Of a DNA stretch of 64,000 nucleotides, positions 40,515 through 49,731 are shown piece after piece. The DNA lies in NCBI GenBank assembly GCA_025451235.1, contig JANWKT010000007.1, positions 124,001 to 188,000 on the forward strand, read 5' to 3'. The first letter of the stretch is position 1; every line of letters starts with the position of its first letter. Source of the stretch: Flavobacteriales bacterium. GTDB taxonomy: Bacteria; Bacteroidota; Bacteroidia; CAIKAF01. A program made the position numbers and the translations under genes. The notes below the pieces were generated by a model that saw only the letters and a list, made by a program, of their open reading frames with translations, did no database searches and was not told the DNA's origin.

Positions 40515-40895
40515 ATGAAAACCAACATTTTCCTTATTACGCTGTTGGCTGCCGCATTGTGCAGCTGCCAGCAAGAAGATTATGCCCCTAAGTTAGCAGG
40601 AACCTATTCAGGTACCTATTCTTCTCCAACAGATACTTTTACCGGGAATCTTTACATTTCCACCATCTCAAAAAACAAAGTGAAAGTTACCTTATTAACC
40701 GACTCCGGTTTTGCCACTGTAACCTCTAGCAATGTTTTAGTGGATGATGACGGTCCAGATCAATACAGTTTTATGGATATAAATGGAGAGATCTATCATG
40801 TGCTTGGAAGGTATAACCACAAAGACAACTTGATTGAACTTAGTGGCTTCTATAATACAATGCCATCCACAAATTTTGAAGGATCAAAACAATAA
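40515..40895 (+). CDS. Small lipoprotein, dispersed sixth member of the 11996-14433 family
   Basis: 126 aa from the ATG at 40515, lipobox ALCSC (Cys18). The start of the mature domain, KLAGTYSGTYSSPTDTFTG, matches the GxYxGTYS block of the array copies, and the end FEGSKQ matches their F-S-G-T-K ending. The middle has diverged and lacks the SxGNPD block. Upstream in-frame sequence is rejected because it crosses a terminator and the previous gene. Its stop adjoins the convergent gene at 40896 with no gap. Confidence 0.75.
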   Translation: MKTNIFLITLLAAALCSCQQEDYAPKLAGTYSGTYSSPTDTFTGNLYISTISKNKVKVTLLTDSGFATVTSSNVLVDDDGPDQYSFMDINGEIYHVLGRYNHKDNLIELSGFYNTMPSTNFEGSKQ

Positions 40896-41393
40896 TTAAT
40901 TCTTGTTGGAGGTGATCTGAATTCTTTTAACAGTATCGGTTTCATAATGGCCGCCCAGGTCCTCATCATCACCTGGATGGCTCCAGAACTCCACTGAGAT
41001 TCCAAATTTTTTGAACTGCCACATTTTATCGTAATAGTCTGCTTTGGGTATTCCCGATTCAGCTGGCTCTCCCCATAGTCTCACTACTTTCGGATAAGTA
41101 TCCCCTATTTTAATTCCGTAGATTTCTCCATCAAAATGCAATGCTCCTTTGAACCAGGTAAAAACAATACCTGTTACTTTTTTTCCGTCAGCAGAGATGT
41201 AAACAATCATTCCCTTACTAAAATAGCTGGCAAAATTATCTCCTGATTTATCGGGAGATCCCATGGAAGCTTTTTTTGCTGCCCAATCATCTCCTATCTT
41301 TACCGGAGCCGTATAGGATAATTTTTTATCGTTGGGAAAGGTGGTTTTGCAGGATACCAAAACCAACAGAATGACAGGGATTATTTTTTTCAT
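40896..41393 (-). CDS. Lipoprotein of unknown function
   Basis: 165 aa with lipobox LVSC (Cys15). The mature part has repeated Gly/Asp/Lys-rich strands (GKKVTGIVFTWFKGALHFDG, YGIKIGDTYPKVVRLWGEP, KKFGISVEFWSHPGDD), reminiscent of small SmpA/OmlA-like folds in which G-x-T/S-x-x-x-V precedes a hydrophobic helix. This resemblance is weak. It is convergent with the lipoprotein gene ending at 40895. Confidence 0.6.
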   Translation of the reverse strand: MKKIIPVILLVLVSCKTTFPNDKKLSYTAPVKIGDDWAAKKASMGSPDKSGDNFASYFSKGMIVYISADGKKVTGIVFTWFKGALHFDGEIYGIKIGDTYPKVVRLWGEPAESGIPKADYYDKMWQFKKFGISVEFWSHPGDDEDLGGHYETDTVKRIQITSNKN

Positions 41394-41421
41394 CTACTAT
41401 CTTAATTTGTGCTGCAAGTAG

Positions 41422-41441
41422 CGACGGGCAATTGCCCGTCG
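41422..41441. repeat. Perfect 20-bp palindrome
   Basis: CGACGGGCAATTGCCCGTCG reads the same on both strands. It lies 14 bases downstream of the end of the enoyl-CoA hydratase gene and 28 bases upstream of the lipoprotein start, both on the minus strand. It could form a hairpin and stop transcription from the hydratase gene, but no T-run follows. Confidence 0.65.
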
Positions 41442-41455
41442 TTACCGGCAGAAAA

Positions 41456-42226
41456 TTATTTATTTTTAAAGCTATTAATAAAGTTCTTCGAAAAATCACT
41501 CAGGATCAATCGTCCGCTAATTTCAGCGCGATGTTCTAAAAATTCGTCCCAATTCTCTGTTCCCTTCCACAAAACCCTTTTCAATTCTGTCATGGCCTCA
41601 ATGCTTGATTTGGATAACGTATCAGCCAGCTTATCTATTGTAGTATCCATTTGAATTTCATCCACACATACCTCCATAAACATGCCACAATTTTTAGCCC
41701 ACTCGGCATCACGCCATTCTGCAGCATTGATGGATAATGAACTAAAGGCTGAAGTTCCAATTTTTCTTAATACCGCAGGGCCCACCACAAAAGGCCCAAT
41801 ACCCACAGCCAACTCACTTAGTTTTACCGATGCTGCTGCAGTAGCAACACAATAATCCACTGCACAAGCCAATCCAACCCCACCCCCTACTGCTTTACCC
41901 TGTACCCTGCCAACAACGAACTTATTCACTTTACGAATGGCATTGATCACCCTGGCAAAACCCATAAAGAATTCTTTTGCGGTATCAAAATCATGGAGCG
42001 ATAACAGTTCATCAAAAGAAGCTCCAGCACAAAAAGCTCCTGCTCCTTCACTGCGGATAATGATCACCTTTACCTGGGGATCGTCACCCATTTTATAAAT
42101 AGATGCTTCAAATTCCTTTAATACTTTACTGGGTAATGAATTGCTTTTGGGATGATGAAATAATATAGTACCTATTCCATTTTTTATTTCAGTTTTTATC
42201 CCACCCTGTGTAATAACTTCCGACAT
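41456..42226 (-). CDS. Enoyl-CoA hydratase/isomerase family protein
   Basis: 256 aa crotonase-fold enzyme. Oxyanion-hole segments are AFCAGASFDEL (about 65) and GKAVGGGVGLACAVDY (about 110); the Glu in KLSELAVGIGPFV (about 141) is at the position of a catalytic acid. The second catalytic Glu of hydratases is not obvious, so an isomerase role is possible. It follows paaZ by 75 bases on the same strand. In phenylacetate degradation PaaF/PaaG crotonase enzymes act with PaaZ, and this gene is a candidate for such a role. Confidence 0.85.
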   Translation of the reverse strand: MSEVITQGGIKTEIKNGIGTILFHHPKSNSLPSKVLKEFEASIYKMGDDPQVKVIIIRSEGAGAFCAGASFDELLSLHDFDTAKEFFMGFARVINAIRKVNKFVVGRVQGKAVGGGVGLACAVDYCVATAAASVKLSELAVGIGPFVVGPAVLRKIGTSAFSSLSINAAEWRDAEWAKNCGMFMEVCVDEIQMDTTIDKLADTLSKSSIEAMTELKRVLWKGTENWDEFLEHRAEISGRLILSDFSKNFINSFKNK

Positions 42227-42301
42227 ATTATATATTCAAATTAAATCTGTATTCACAAAACTACAAGAAACCCTGGACCATGATAAAGATTAATCCGTAA
42301 A

Positions 42302-44401
42302 TTAATTCTTTCGTTGAACCATGGTCAATATGGTTCCCAAAGCCACCACTTCATCCGTTTCATCGATGATCTCCACGAGCCATTTTACGATCCCTTTGTC
42401 TATATCATCTCCTCTCTTCAGGTCTTCAGGTTTCTCTACCACTCTTTTATCGTTGGGTAATTTTTCTTTGCAGCTGAACCTAACATATACTTCACTGCCC
42501 GGATAAGTAGGTTTTGTAAATCGTAACTCATCGATCCCATAATTCAGCAATACCGGGTTTTTTTCATAGCTATCAACAAATAAGCCGGCTGCCAAACTCA
42601 CCATAAAATAACCATGAGCCACTTGCCTTTCAAACATAGTACCGTTAAAATCGGTGTCCTTCATATGTGCATAAAAATGATCCCCGCTTAGATCCGCAAA
42701 TTGATCGATATCCTCGGAGGTGATCAATCTTTTTTCAGTGATAAGCTGGTCGCCTATATTCAATTCTTCAAAATATTTTTTAAATGGATGTTTACCAGGA
42801 TCTTTGCCTTTGGCATTCGGCTGGTATACATTGGTAATTTCAGTGATAGTGGTGGGAGACCCCTGCAAAGCGGTACGTTGCAAATAATGTTTTACTCCTC
42901 TTAAACCTCCCATTTCTTCACCCCCTCCTGCCCTGCCCGGACCTCCGTGTACCAGTAATGGTAAAGGAGAGCCGTGGCCTGTGCTTTCCTTGGCACATTC
43001 ATTATTCAACACCAATATCCGGCCGTGATGGGTGGCTGCCCCTATTACATATTGTCGAGCTTGTTTATAATCAGCAGTCACAATGGTAGTGCATAAACTT
43101 CCTTTACCCAATTTACTTAATGCCACCGCATCCTCTAGATTTTTATAGGGCATAATGGTGCTTACTGGACCAAACGCTTCCACTTCATGCACTTCTTTTA
43201 CTGCAAACGGGTTATTATTCATCAACAATACCGGAGACATAAAAGATCCCTTGGTTACGTCCGCATCTACCAGCTCAACGCTGTCGAGGCTACCATAGAT
43301 CATTTGAGAACTGGCCAATAATTTTTGCACTTGCTCCTTTACTTCTTTGCGTTGGGTTTCACCAGCAAGGCTGCCCATTCTCACTTTTTCGTTCAGTGGA
43401 TTGCCGATCACTGTTTGCGAAAGGGCGGAGGCAATAGCCTGGTGCATGTCTTCCATCTTATTCTCTGGAACGAATATTCTTCGGATACCAGTACAACGTT
43501 GCCCGGCTTTCAGGGTCATTTCCCTTCTCACTTCCTTCACAAAAATATCCCATTCGGGCATACCAGGTTCTACATCTTTTCCCAATACAATACAGTTCAA
43601 TGAATCCGCCTCCATATTAAATGGAACCGATTCACTCAATAGATGCGGGTTTGACTTGAGCATCAAACCTGTGGATGCAGAACCGGTAAAGGTAACCACA
43701 TCCTGAGAGTTCACATGATCCAGAAGATCACCTGCGCTGCCACAAATTAATTGTAAAGATCCTTCGGGCAAAATTTTAGAAGCGATGATCTCTTTAACAA
43801 CTGCTTCGGTTAAATACGAAGTTACCGTAGCCGGCTTTACGATACATGGCATTCCAGCCAAAAGATTGACTGCAATTTTCTCCAACATTCCCCAAACCGG
43901 GAAATTGAAAGCGTTGATATGAATAGCAACCCCTTCTTTAGGAACCAGGATATGCGTTCCCATAAAAGTATTGTTCTTACTGAAATTATGACTTTCACCA
44001 TCGATACAAAAAGTTTCATCCGGAAATTTCCTTCTCAGCGAAGCATTGGCAAAAAGATTCCCGATCCCCCCTTCGATATCCACCCAGCTATCCGCTTTGG
44101 TTGCTCCGGTTTGATAACTGATCTGATAAAATAACGCTAAATGTTGCCTTAGATAAAGAGCCAGTGCTTTCAGCATATTACCCCTTGCATGGAAAGTCAT
44201 TTTGCGTAAAGCTGGATTACCTACCTTCCGCCCATATTCCATCATGGCTTTAAAGTCAAGGCCAGTAGATGCGGTGGTCGCCACCGGAGATCCGTCTACG
44301 GCATTATACAAAACCTGGCCATCACCTGTACCTTCCATCCACTCCCCAAGCGCATAGTTCTTGAGTTTCTTTATGCCTGTTTTAGTTGTTGTTGCACTCA
44401 T
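42302..44401 (-). CDS. paaZ: Bifunctional PaaZ: oxepin-CoA hydrolase and aldehyde dehydrogenase
   Basis: 699 aa. Residues 1-525 are an aldehyde dehydrogenase domain with catalytic Cys303 (AGQRCTGIRR) and Glu264 (NMEADSLN); the loop GHGSPLPLLVHGGPGRAGGG is typical of PaaZ. Residues 545-695 are a MaoC-like hot-dog domain (ITSEDIDQFADLSGDHFYAH, VAHGYFMVSLAAGL) with the Asp/His hydratase dyad. The enzyme opens the oxepin-CoA ring and oxidises the resulting aldehyde in aerobic phenylacetate breakdown. It heads a two-gene unit with an enoyl-CoA hydratase; a PaaE-type reductase is 21 kb away. Confidence 0.95.
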   Translation of the reverse strand: MSATTTKTGIKKLKNYALGEWMEGTGDGQVLYNAVDGSPVATTASTGLDFKAMMEYGRKVGNPALRKMTFHARGNMLKALALYLRQHLALFYQISYQTGATKADSWVDIEGGIGNLFANASLRRKFPDETFCIDGESHNFSKNNTFMGTHILVPKEGVAIHINAFNFPVWGMLEKIAVNLLAGMPCIVKPATVTSYLTEAVVKEIIASKILPEGSLQLICGSAGDLLDHVNSQDVVTFTGSASTGLMLKSNPHLLSESVPFNMEADSLNCIVLGKDVEPGMPEWDIFVKEVRREMTLKAGQRCTGIRRIFVPENKMEDMHQAIASALSQTVIGNPLNEKVRMGSLAGETQRKEVKEQVQKLLASSQMIYGSLDSVELVDADVTKGSFMSPVLLMNNNPFAVKEVHEVEAFGPVSTIMPYKNLEDAVALSKLGKGSLCTTIVTADYKQARQYVIGAATHHGRILVLNNECAKESTGHGSPLPLLVHGGPGRAGGGEEMGGLRGVKHYLQRTALQGSPTTITEITNVYQPNAKGKDPGKHPFKKYFEELNIGDQLITEKRLITSEDIDQFADLSGDHFYAHMKDTDFNGTMFERQVAHGYFMVSLAAGLFVDSYEKNPVLLNYGIDELRFTKPTYPGSEVYVRFSCKEKLPNDKRVVEKPEDLKRGDDIDKGIVKWLVEIIDETDEVVALGTILTMVQRKN

Positions 44402-44466
44402 ATCTTCTTCTTATTGGGCTCTAAGCTACATATAAGCATGTTTTTTGCAAAATAACCGACTGGATT

Positions 44467-44496
44467 TTTGTAAAACCCTTTTCAATAGTATTTTTG
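44467..44496 (+). promoter_or_regulatory. Promoter of the two-helix membrane protein gene
   Basis: TTTG at 44467-44470, 18 bases, then TATTTTTG at 44489-44496. Both boxes match the Bacteroidota consensus exactly, with a spacer one base short of the usual 19-21. This makes the TTG/ATG near 44494-44497 unlikely starts and favours the ATG at 44515. Confidence 0.65.
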
Positions 44497-44514
44497 ATGG
44501 CAATAGCTCATACT

Positions 44515-45201
44515 ATGTACCGCAAACTGGATATTTATAAAACCATTGAGACCATCGATAGGCTGAAGCTCCGGATCGAAGACCGGTTTCCGGATTCGGG
44601 CTTATCCAAAGTTTGTGGGGAGCTGAATGATATAGCTAAACAAAGTTCAAAGACCATTCATTTTATTTCGAAACCCATTTATTGGTTAAGGATCGGTTTT
44701 GGAGTATTGATCCTTTCAGGATTAGGTACATTGATCTATTCATTCTCACGGCTGGAAATTTCATTGGAGAAAATTGAATTGGTGGACCTCGTGCAGGCTG
44801 CAGAAGCATCCGTAAACGACATTATATTTATTGGAGCTGCCATTTATTTTTTATTCAGAACAGAAACCCTATTAAAGCGAAAAAGAGCGTTGACCGCTCT
44901 GCATGAGTTGAGGACCATAGCCCATGTAATTGATATGCATCAGCTCACCAAAGATCCTAAAAGTCTTAATTCGAGAGGTACTGAAAATTCGCCCAAAAGA
45001 GATATGGCCAACTATGAATTATCACGATACCTTGATTATTGCAGTGAAATGCTTTCTTTAACCAGCAAAGTGGCGGCCTTGTATGCGAATGATTACAATG
45101 ATGAGGTAGTATTAAACACTATTAATGAAATTGAAGAACTTACCACCAGCCTGAGTGGCAAGGTATGGCAGAAGATCATGATCCTTAAGTCGGAAAATTA
45201 A
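44515..45201 (+). CDS. Membrane protein with two helices and helical ends
   Basis: 228 aa from the ATG at 44515 (MYRKLDIYKTIETIDRLKL), chosen because the promoter -7 box covers earlier starts. Two hydrophobic helices (WLRIGFGVLILSGLGTLIYS and IIFIGAAIYFLFR, about 60-120) separate helical cytoplasmic regions. No domain name can be given. It may be co-transcribed with the next gene. Confidence 0.65.
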   Translation: MYRKLDIYKTIETIDRLKLRIEDRFPDSGLSKVCGELNDIAKQSSKTIHFISKPIYWLRIGFGVLILSGLGTLIYSFSRLEISLEKIELVDLVQAAEASVNDIIFIGAAIYFLFRTETLLKRKRALTALHELRTIAHVIDMHQLTKDPKSLNSRGTENSPKRDMANYELSRYLDYCSEMLSLTSKVAALYANDYNDEVVLNTINEIEELTTSLSGKVWQKIMILKSEN

Positions 45202-45317
45202 AATTGAAAATACCCATCAAGGATTTTGACAATATATATTTTGTATCTTTCCTGAAATTTATGAACCTTACAACCTAAACATTCTCTTTATATTCTTCAT
45301 TCGTTAAGACAGATGTT

Positions 45318-47714
45318 ATGTCGGGTGATCCAGAAAAAATAAATAAGTTATTAAACGAGCTAGCCGACCTTCAAGGAAAGCTGGAAGATTTCCAGAAGGA
45401 GATCCTGGCGCTTCGTAAGGAGTTATACGAATTAAAGGCTTCTACTGTTAGCCCAGGCATAAAAGAAACGTTCAATCCACCCCCATTTATCCCTGCCGCA
45501 GAAACAAAGAAGCCTGAGATTCAACTTAAGAAAACCGAGGAGGTGAAGCCACCTGTGGTTCAGCAAAAAACTGTGCCACCACCTTCACCACCTAAGCCCC
45601 CAAAAGCCAAGTCGAATATCGAAAAATTTATTGGCGAGAACCTGCTGAATAAAATAGGCATTGCCATTACCATTATTGGTGTAGGTATTGGTGCTAAGTA
45701 CGCCATTGATCATCAACTGATCAGTCCATTGGCCAGGATCATCATTGGATATGTTATAGGATTTATTCTGGCCGGTTTCGGATTCAGGTTAAAAAAGAAA
45801 TACACAAATTTTAGCGCCGTACTGGTAAGTGGTTCCATTTCCATTATGTATTTCATCACTTATTTCGCTCGAAGCTTATATGCCCTGATGCCTTTAGAAG
45901 CCGCATTCGGACTCATGGTATTCCTTACGGTGATCGCCGTTGGCCTGGCTATTTATTATAACCGGCAGGTAATTGCCCATATAGGTTTGGTAGGGGCTTA
46001 TGGAGTACCTTTCTTGCTGGGTGATAATTCAGGAAATGTGCTGATCCTTTTCTCGTATACGGCTATCATTAATATCGGTATTTTGGTTATTTCCTTTGTC
46101 AAATATTGGAAACCATTGGTTTATTCTTCGTTTGGACTTACATGGCTTATGTTCGGCGGATGGTATATCACCAAATATACTTCTTATGTTTATTTTGATA
46201 TTGCACTTATTTTCGTTGCTATTTATTTCGTCCTATTCTACATATCCATTCTTGCATTTAAATTAATTAAAAAAGAAAAAACAGGGGTAGACGATGGTAT
46301 ACTGATCGTGCTCAACTCATTTTTGTTTTTCGGGATTGGTTTCAACGCCACGTGGGACCACTGGAATACCTATCCTGTATTGAGCAGGAATTCTTTAACC
46401 GCTTTTACCGTTTCAAACGGGCTCATTCATTTCCTTGTAGCCGGTATTGTGCTTTTAGCCAAAAACCGGAATAAAACCCTGCTCTATATTCTGCAAACCC
46501 TGGCCATTATTTTTATTACCATTTCTATTCCAGTTTATTTCAAGGGCACCTGGATATGGATGTTATGGTCATGTGAGGCCGCTTTATTGTTTGCCATTGG
46601 GCGATTCCGCAAATCCTCTTTCTACGAAGTGATTTCCTGGCCTGTGATCCTTACCGCTTTTATTGGATGTGTTGCTCAATGGTTGATGGTATACAGATTT
46701 TATTTCCGTCATGAAAGCATGGAAGCCTTGGTTCCTGTACTGAATATAAATTTTATGAATGGATTGTTATGTATAGCTTGTTTTAGCTTTATTGCCATCC
46801 TCAATAAAAGTAAAAAATGGGTTTCCAATTTCATCACTGAAAAGTCTGTGTACGATGCCGTTAATTTTTGTTTACCGGTAATAGTTATTGCTACCATCTA
46901 TTATACTTTCAGGGTGGAAATGGCCATTTATTTTGAACAATTGTATGATAACTCGGCCACCAAGGTTTTTCCGGAGGGCCTGGAGTCATATACGTCCGAT
47001 AAGAATTATGATTATAAAAGATTCAAAATGATATGGATCATTAATTATTCTCTGCTCTTTTCAACCATTGTATCCTTTATCAATATGTACCGGATCAAAA
47101 GCAGGATCACAGCCTTTATTGGTATGAGCATGAGCCTGGTGGTTATTTTCATGTTCCTTACCCAGGGTTTGTATCAACTGGCGGCATTAAGAGATAGTTA
47201 TGTGGTAAGTTCATTGTCTGAGTTCTATCATCGGGGTCCTATCAATATTGGCATTCGATATATTAGCCTGGCATTGGTAGGATTGATGCTAGGTACTTTA
47301 TATGTATATACCCGGAGAGATTTTATCAAGGTCAATTTAAAAATTGCTTTTGAGTTTTGTTTTCATACCATCGTTCTTTGGATCTTAAGCAGCGAGATCA
47401 TCTATTGGATGAATGGATTTACTACTTGGCAATCCTATAAACTGGGATTGAGTATTCTCTGGGGGGTGTATTCACTTATACTCATCGCCTTGGGTATTGC
47501 AAAAAAGAAACTATACCTGCGTATCACCGCCATTGTGCTTTTTGCCATTACGTTGCTCAAACTTTTTGCATATGATATTGCCGACCTTGACACGATCTCC
47601 AAAACCATTATGTTCATAGCGCTCGGATTATTGTTGTTGGTGATCTCTTTCCTTTATATCAAATACAAGCATATTATTTTTGAGGACAAGGAAAAAGAAG
47701 AGAACAAGCCATAA
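45318..47714 (+). CDS. DUF2339 membrane protein
   Basis: 798 aa. Residues 5-40 form a coiled coil (LLNELADLQGKLEDFQKEIL), 50-95 a Pro/Lys-rich linker (PPPSPPKPPKAKSN), and from about 100 onwards lie some 20 or more hydrophobic helices. The first block after the linker, FIGENLLNKIGIAITIIGVG, then VSGSISIMYFITYFAR and GAYGVPFLLGD, is diagnostic of DUF2339. The family is widespread, its function unknown. A possible terminator follows at 47720-47752. Confidence 0.88.
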   Translation: MSGDPEKINKLLNELADLQGKLEDFQKEILALRKELYELKASTVSPGIKETFNPPPFIPAAETKKPEIQLKKTEEVKPPVVQQKTVPPPSPPKPPKAKSNIEKFIGENLLNKIGIAITIIGVGIGAKYAIDHQLISPLARIIIGYVIGFILAGFGFRLKKKYTNFSAVLVSGSISIMYFITYFARSLYALMPLEAAFGLMVFLTVIAVGLAIYYNRQVIAHIGLVGAYGVPFLLGDNSGNVLILFSYTAIINIGILVISFVKYWKPLVYSSFGLTWLMFGGWYITKYTSYVYFDIALIFVAIYFVLFYISILAFKLIKKEKTGVDDGILIVLNSFLFFGIGFNATWDHWNTYPVLSRNSLTAFTVSNGLIHFLVAGIVLLAKNRNKTLLYILQTLAIIFITISIPVYFKGTWIWMLWSCEAALLFAIGRFRKSSFYEVISWPVILTAFIGCVAQWLMVYRFYFRHESMEALVPVLNINFMNGLLCIACFSFIAILNKSKKWVSNFITEKSVYDAVNFCLPVIVIATIYYTFRVEMAIYFEQLYDNSATKVFPEGLESYTSDKNYDYKRFKMIWIINYSLLFSTIVSFINMYRIKSRITAFIGMSMSLVVIFMFLTQGLYQLAALRDSYVVSSLSEFYHRGPINIGIRYISLALVGLMLGTLYVYTRRDFIKVNLKIAFEFCFHTIVLWILSSEIIYWMNGFTTWQSYKLGLSILWGVYSLILIALGIAKKKLYLRITAIVLFAITLLKLFAYDIADLDTISKTIMFIALGLLLLVISFLYIKYKHIIFEDKEKEENKP

Positions 47715-47719
47715 AAGGG

Positions 47720-47752
47720 AAAAAGGGATAAGCATTACACCTACCCCTTTTT
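47720..47752 (+). terminator. Possible terminator after the DUF2339 gene
   Basis: AAAAAGGG (47720-47727) can pair with CCCTTTTT (47745-47752) around a 17-base loop. The stem is short and the loop long, so this is a modest call. It also lies downstream of the convergent gldM gene. Confidence 0.45.
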
Positions 47753-47773
47753 CTATCATGAACATATGGTGCC

Positions 47774-49432
47774 TCATCTAATGTCCCAGGCAAAATGTGC
47801 CGTTCTTGTACCCCCAGGGACTGTCATTTTGATGTTATCAAAATAAACTTTGGATCCGGGTCTCAGTGCCTTCATTCTTGCATGGTATTTTTGTGGAATT
47901 TGATTTCCAGTTATACCATTTTCTCCAAAAGATCCGTCCGCTGATTTCACGTAAAAATCAAACTGAGTAATGATCGGATAAATATTAAAGTCGAAATTCT
48001 CCATATAGGGAATTAATGGTTGAGTAGTTTCAGAAGCAGGAACCTTACTTCCATCGACCGTTCTTCCCCATTTTACTTCCGGGGTTGGAACCTTCTTTAC
48101 CCTGAACTCATATCTTCCCATTTGCTTTAATGTCCCATCTTCCATTCTGGCGGAAACATTAATATAGCCTTTTCCACTTTGCTGAGTTGGGGTTGCGCTA
48201 TATTTACCATTAGATCCGGATAAGGTGCATCCGGTAGCACTTACACTAATATTGTTGGGCGCAACCCCTGGTACCGAAATAGATACTGGGTTTGGTAATC
48301 CAAAATAAAATACGTTCATCATATCTGGTGATACCGTGGCAGATGGCGGTGCTACATTATAAGTGGTACTAAATGGTAGTGTCTTTATATTTCCGGAAGG
48401 GTCTTTCATTTGCAAGGTGCCTGCAAAGGTTTTTTCACCTGCTCCACTTACCGGAAAAGAAACTTTGCCTACACCGTCAACGAATTGATCATTCTCCAGT
48501 TTGGTACCTCCGCTTACAGCCATCGTAGCCGGATCAACTGCTGATCCATACGTGATGGTAGGTATGTTGCTACCGTTGGTTGAATAGGCCGCTAAAAACA
48601 CATCCGCTTCAAAATTTGAACCACTTGTTACAAAGTTTGATTTTGGGATCACCGCTACCTTGATCTTATCGAACTTGAAGGCATTTCTGGAGATCTCTTC
48701 CCAAAGAAAACTAAGCATATCCCCTTCTGCTCCCCTCACAAAGTTTTCCCACTTGGTCAGTTCGGTCAACGCAGCCGATTGCGGTAAATGGTAAAAATAT
48801 TGCATCTCCCAGGTAGGATATTTTTTGTTGTCTTGGGGATCATTGGTAAGAAGGATCGCCAATTTTTTCTCAACATCCGTTCGGATGGCTTCTCTTTTAC
48901 CTTGGTAAACGGAGTCGGCCAATACCTTATCGGCTACGGCAAGACATTTTTCCCTGAAAGTAATGAGCTTTTTCTTCAATTCATTCGCTCTTCCAGTAGT
49001 TCCAGGAGCTTTATCGGTTCCAAAAAAACGGGTGGGACCATCATAGTCATCCTTCCGGCTTACTTTCATTGGATTCAGTACAAAATCCTTGGCTTTGGTT
49101 TCATCTACATTGTCAACTTCCTTTACCATATCCACTTTCATTTGCTCGATCTCATTGGTAAGCTCATCCGCTATACCTTTAACATACAATGCCTGCTCAT
49201 TTAGAAAAACCAATCTTTTGTTGGTGGGATCAACCAACATCTGAGTTGAGAAATCGTTGACGATACCACCGTTTTTATTTTCCAGACTTTCTTTTTGTTG
49301 CAATAATCCCATATTGATCACTACAAAGGCATCCAGCACTTCTTTAGATACATTAATTGCCAGCATTGCCGTAAGCACCAGATACATCATATTGATCATC
49401 TTTTGCCTTGCATTTAATTTTCCACCTGCCAT
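47774..49432 (-). CDS. gldM: GldM-like T9SS motor protein, outside the usual gldKLMN cluster
   Basis: 552 aa. The N-terminus MAGGKLNARQKMINMMYLVL followed by TAMLAINVSKEVLDAF is the conserved GldM/PorM start, with a single transmembrane helix at about 15-33. The rest is periplasmic: a helical region (about 40-230), then three or four Ig-like beta domains (VAVIPKSNFVTSGSNFEADV, PPSATVSPDMMNVFYFG, GKGYINVSARMEDGT). GldM works with GldL as the proton-driven motor of T9SS. No gldL is found upstream nor gldN downstream, so this is either a second, orphan copy or a relocated one. Confidence 0.92.
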   Translation of the reverse strand: MAGGKLNARQKMINMMYLVLTAMLAINVSKEVLDAFVVINMGLLQQKESLENKNGGIVNDFSTQMLVDPTNKRLVFLNEQALYVKGIADELTNEIEQMKVDMVKEVDNVDETKAKDFVLNPMKVSRKDDYDGPTRFFGTDKAPGTTGRANELKKKLITFREKCLAVADKVLADSVYQGKREAIRTDVEKKLAILLTNDPQDNKKYPTWEMQYFYHLPQSAALTELTKWENFVRGAEGDMLSFLWEEISRNAFKFDKIKVAVIPKSNFVTSGSNFEADVFLAAYSTNGSNIPTITYGSAVDPATMAVSGGTKLENDQFVDGVGKVSFPVSGAGEKTFAGTLQMKDPSGNIKTLPFSTTYNVAPPSATVSPDMMNVFYFGLPNPVSISVPGVAPNNISVSATGCTLSGSNGKYSATPTQQSGKGYINVSARMEDGTLKQMGRYEFRVKKVPTPEVKWGRTVDGSKVPASETTQPLIPYMENFDFNIYPIITQFDFYVKSADGSFGENGITGNQIPQKYHARMKALRPGSKVYFDNIKMTVPGGTRTAHFAWDIR

Positions 49433-49731
49433 TTTTTCCTAGTTTAAGGGGTTAATACTTTTTTATAAAAAAGGACATTAAAGGCAGGGAGCAAACAACT
49501 ACCATCAGTAAATTCACCAATACTTATGGTGATCCACCACCCTGCTTCCAATATCCATGATAAAAAAGTTGCAACTTCTAGGAGGTATAATACCAGGTTC
49601 TTAAAAAAGATACAAAGACCCCAAAGATTTAATCCTTGGCCGGCAAACAGGTGAGTTGGTGAAAACATGACGAAAATCATTTTTATCGGTTTAGGTAATT
49701 CAGACCTTGCGCTCCATCTTATCTAAACCTT
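49433..49731. other. Intergenic region between gldM and the sensor kinase gene
   Basis: 299 bases between divergent genes. Near the gldM start is a purine-rich AGGAAAAAATG context. A minus-strand frame at 49444-49680 is hydrophobic but looks unlike GldL and lacks features of a real gene. I see no terminator or clear full promoter. Confidence 0.4.

Noticed and set aside
49444-49680. Hydrophobic 78-codon frame next to gldM, considered as a gldL remnant
   Set aside because: The sequence does not resemble the GldL start or its transmembrane pair, and it contains features such as a Trp/Gly-rich stretch without family similarity.
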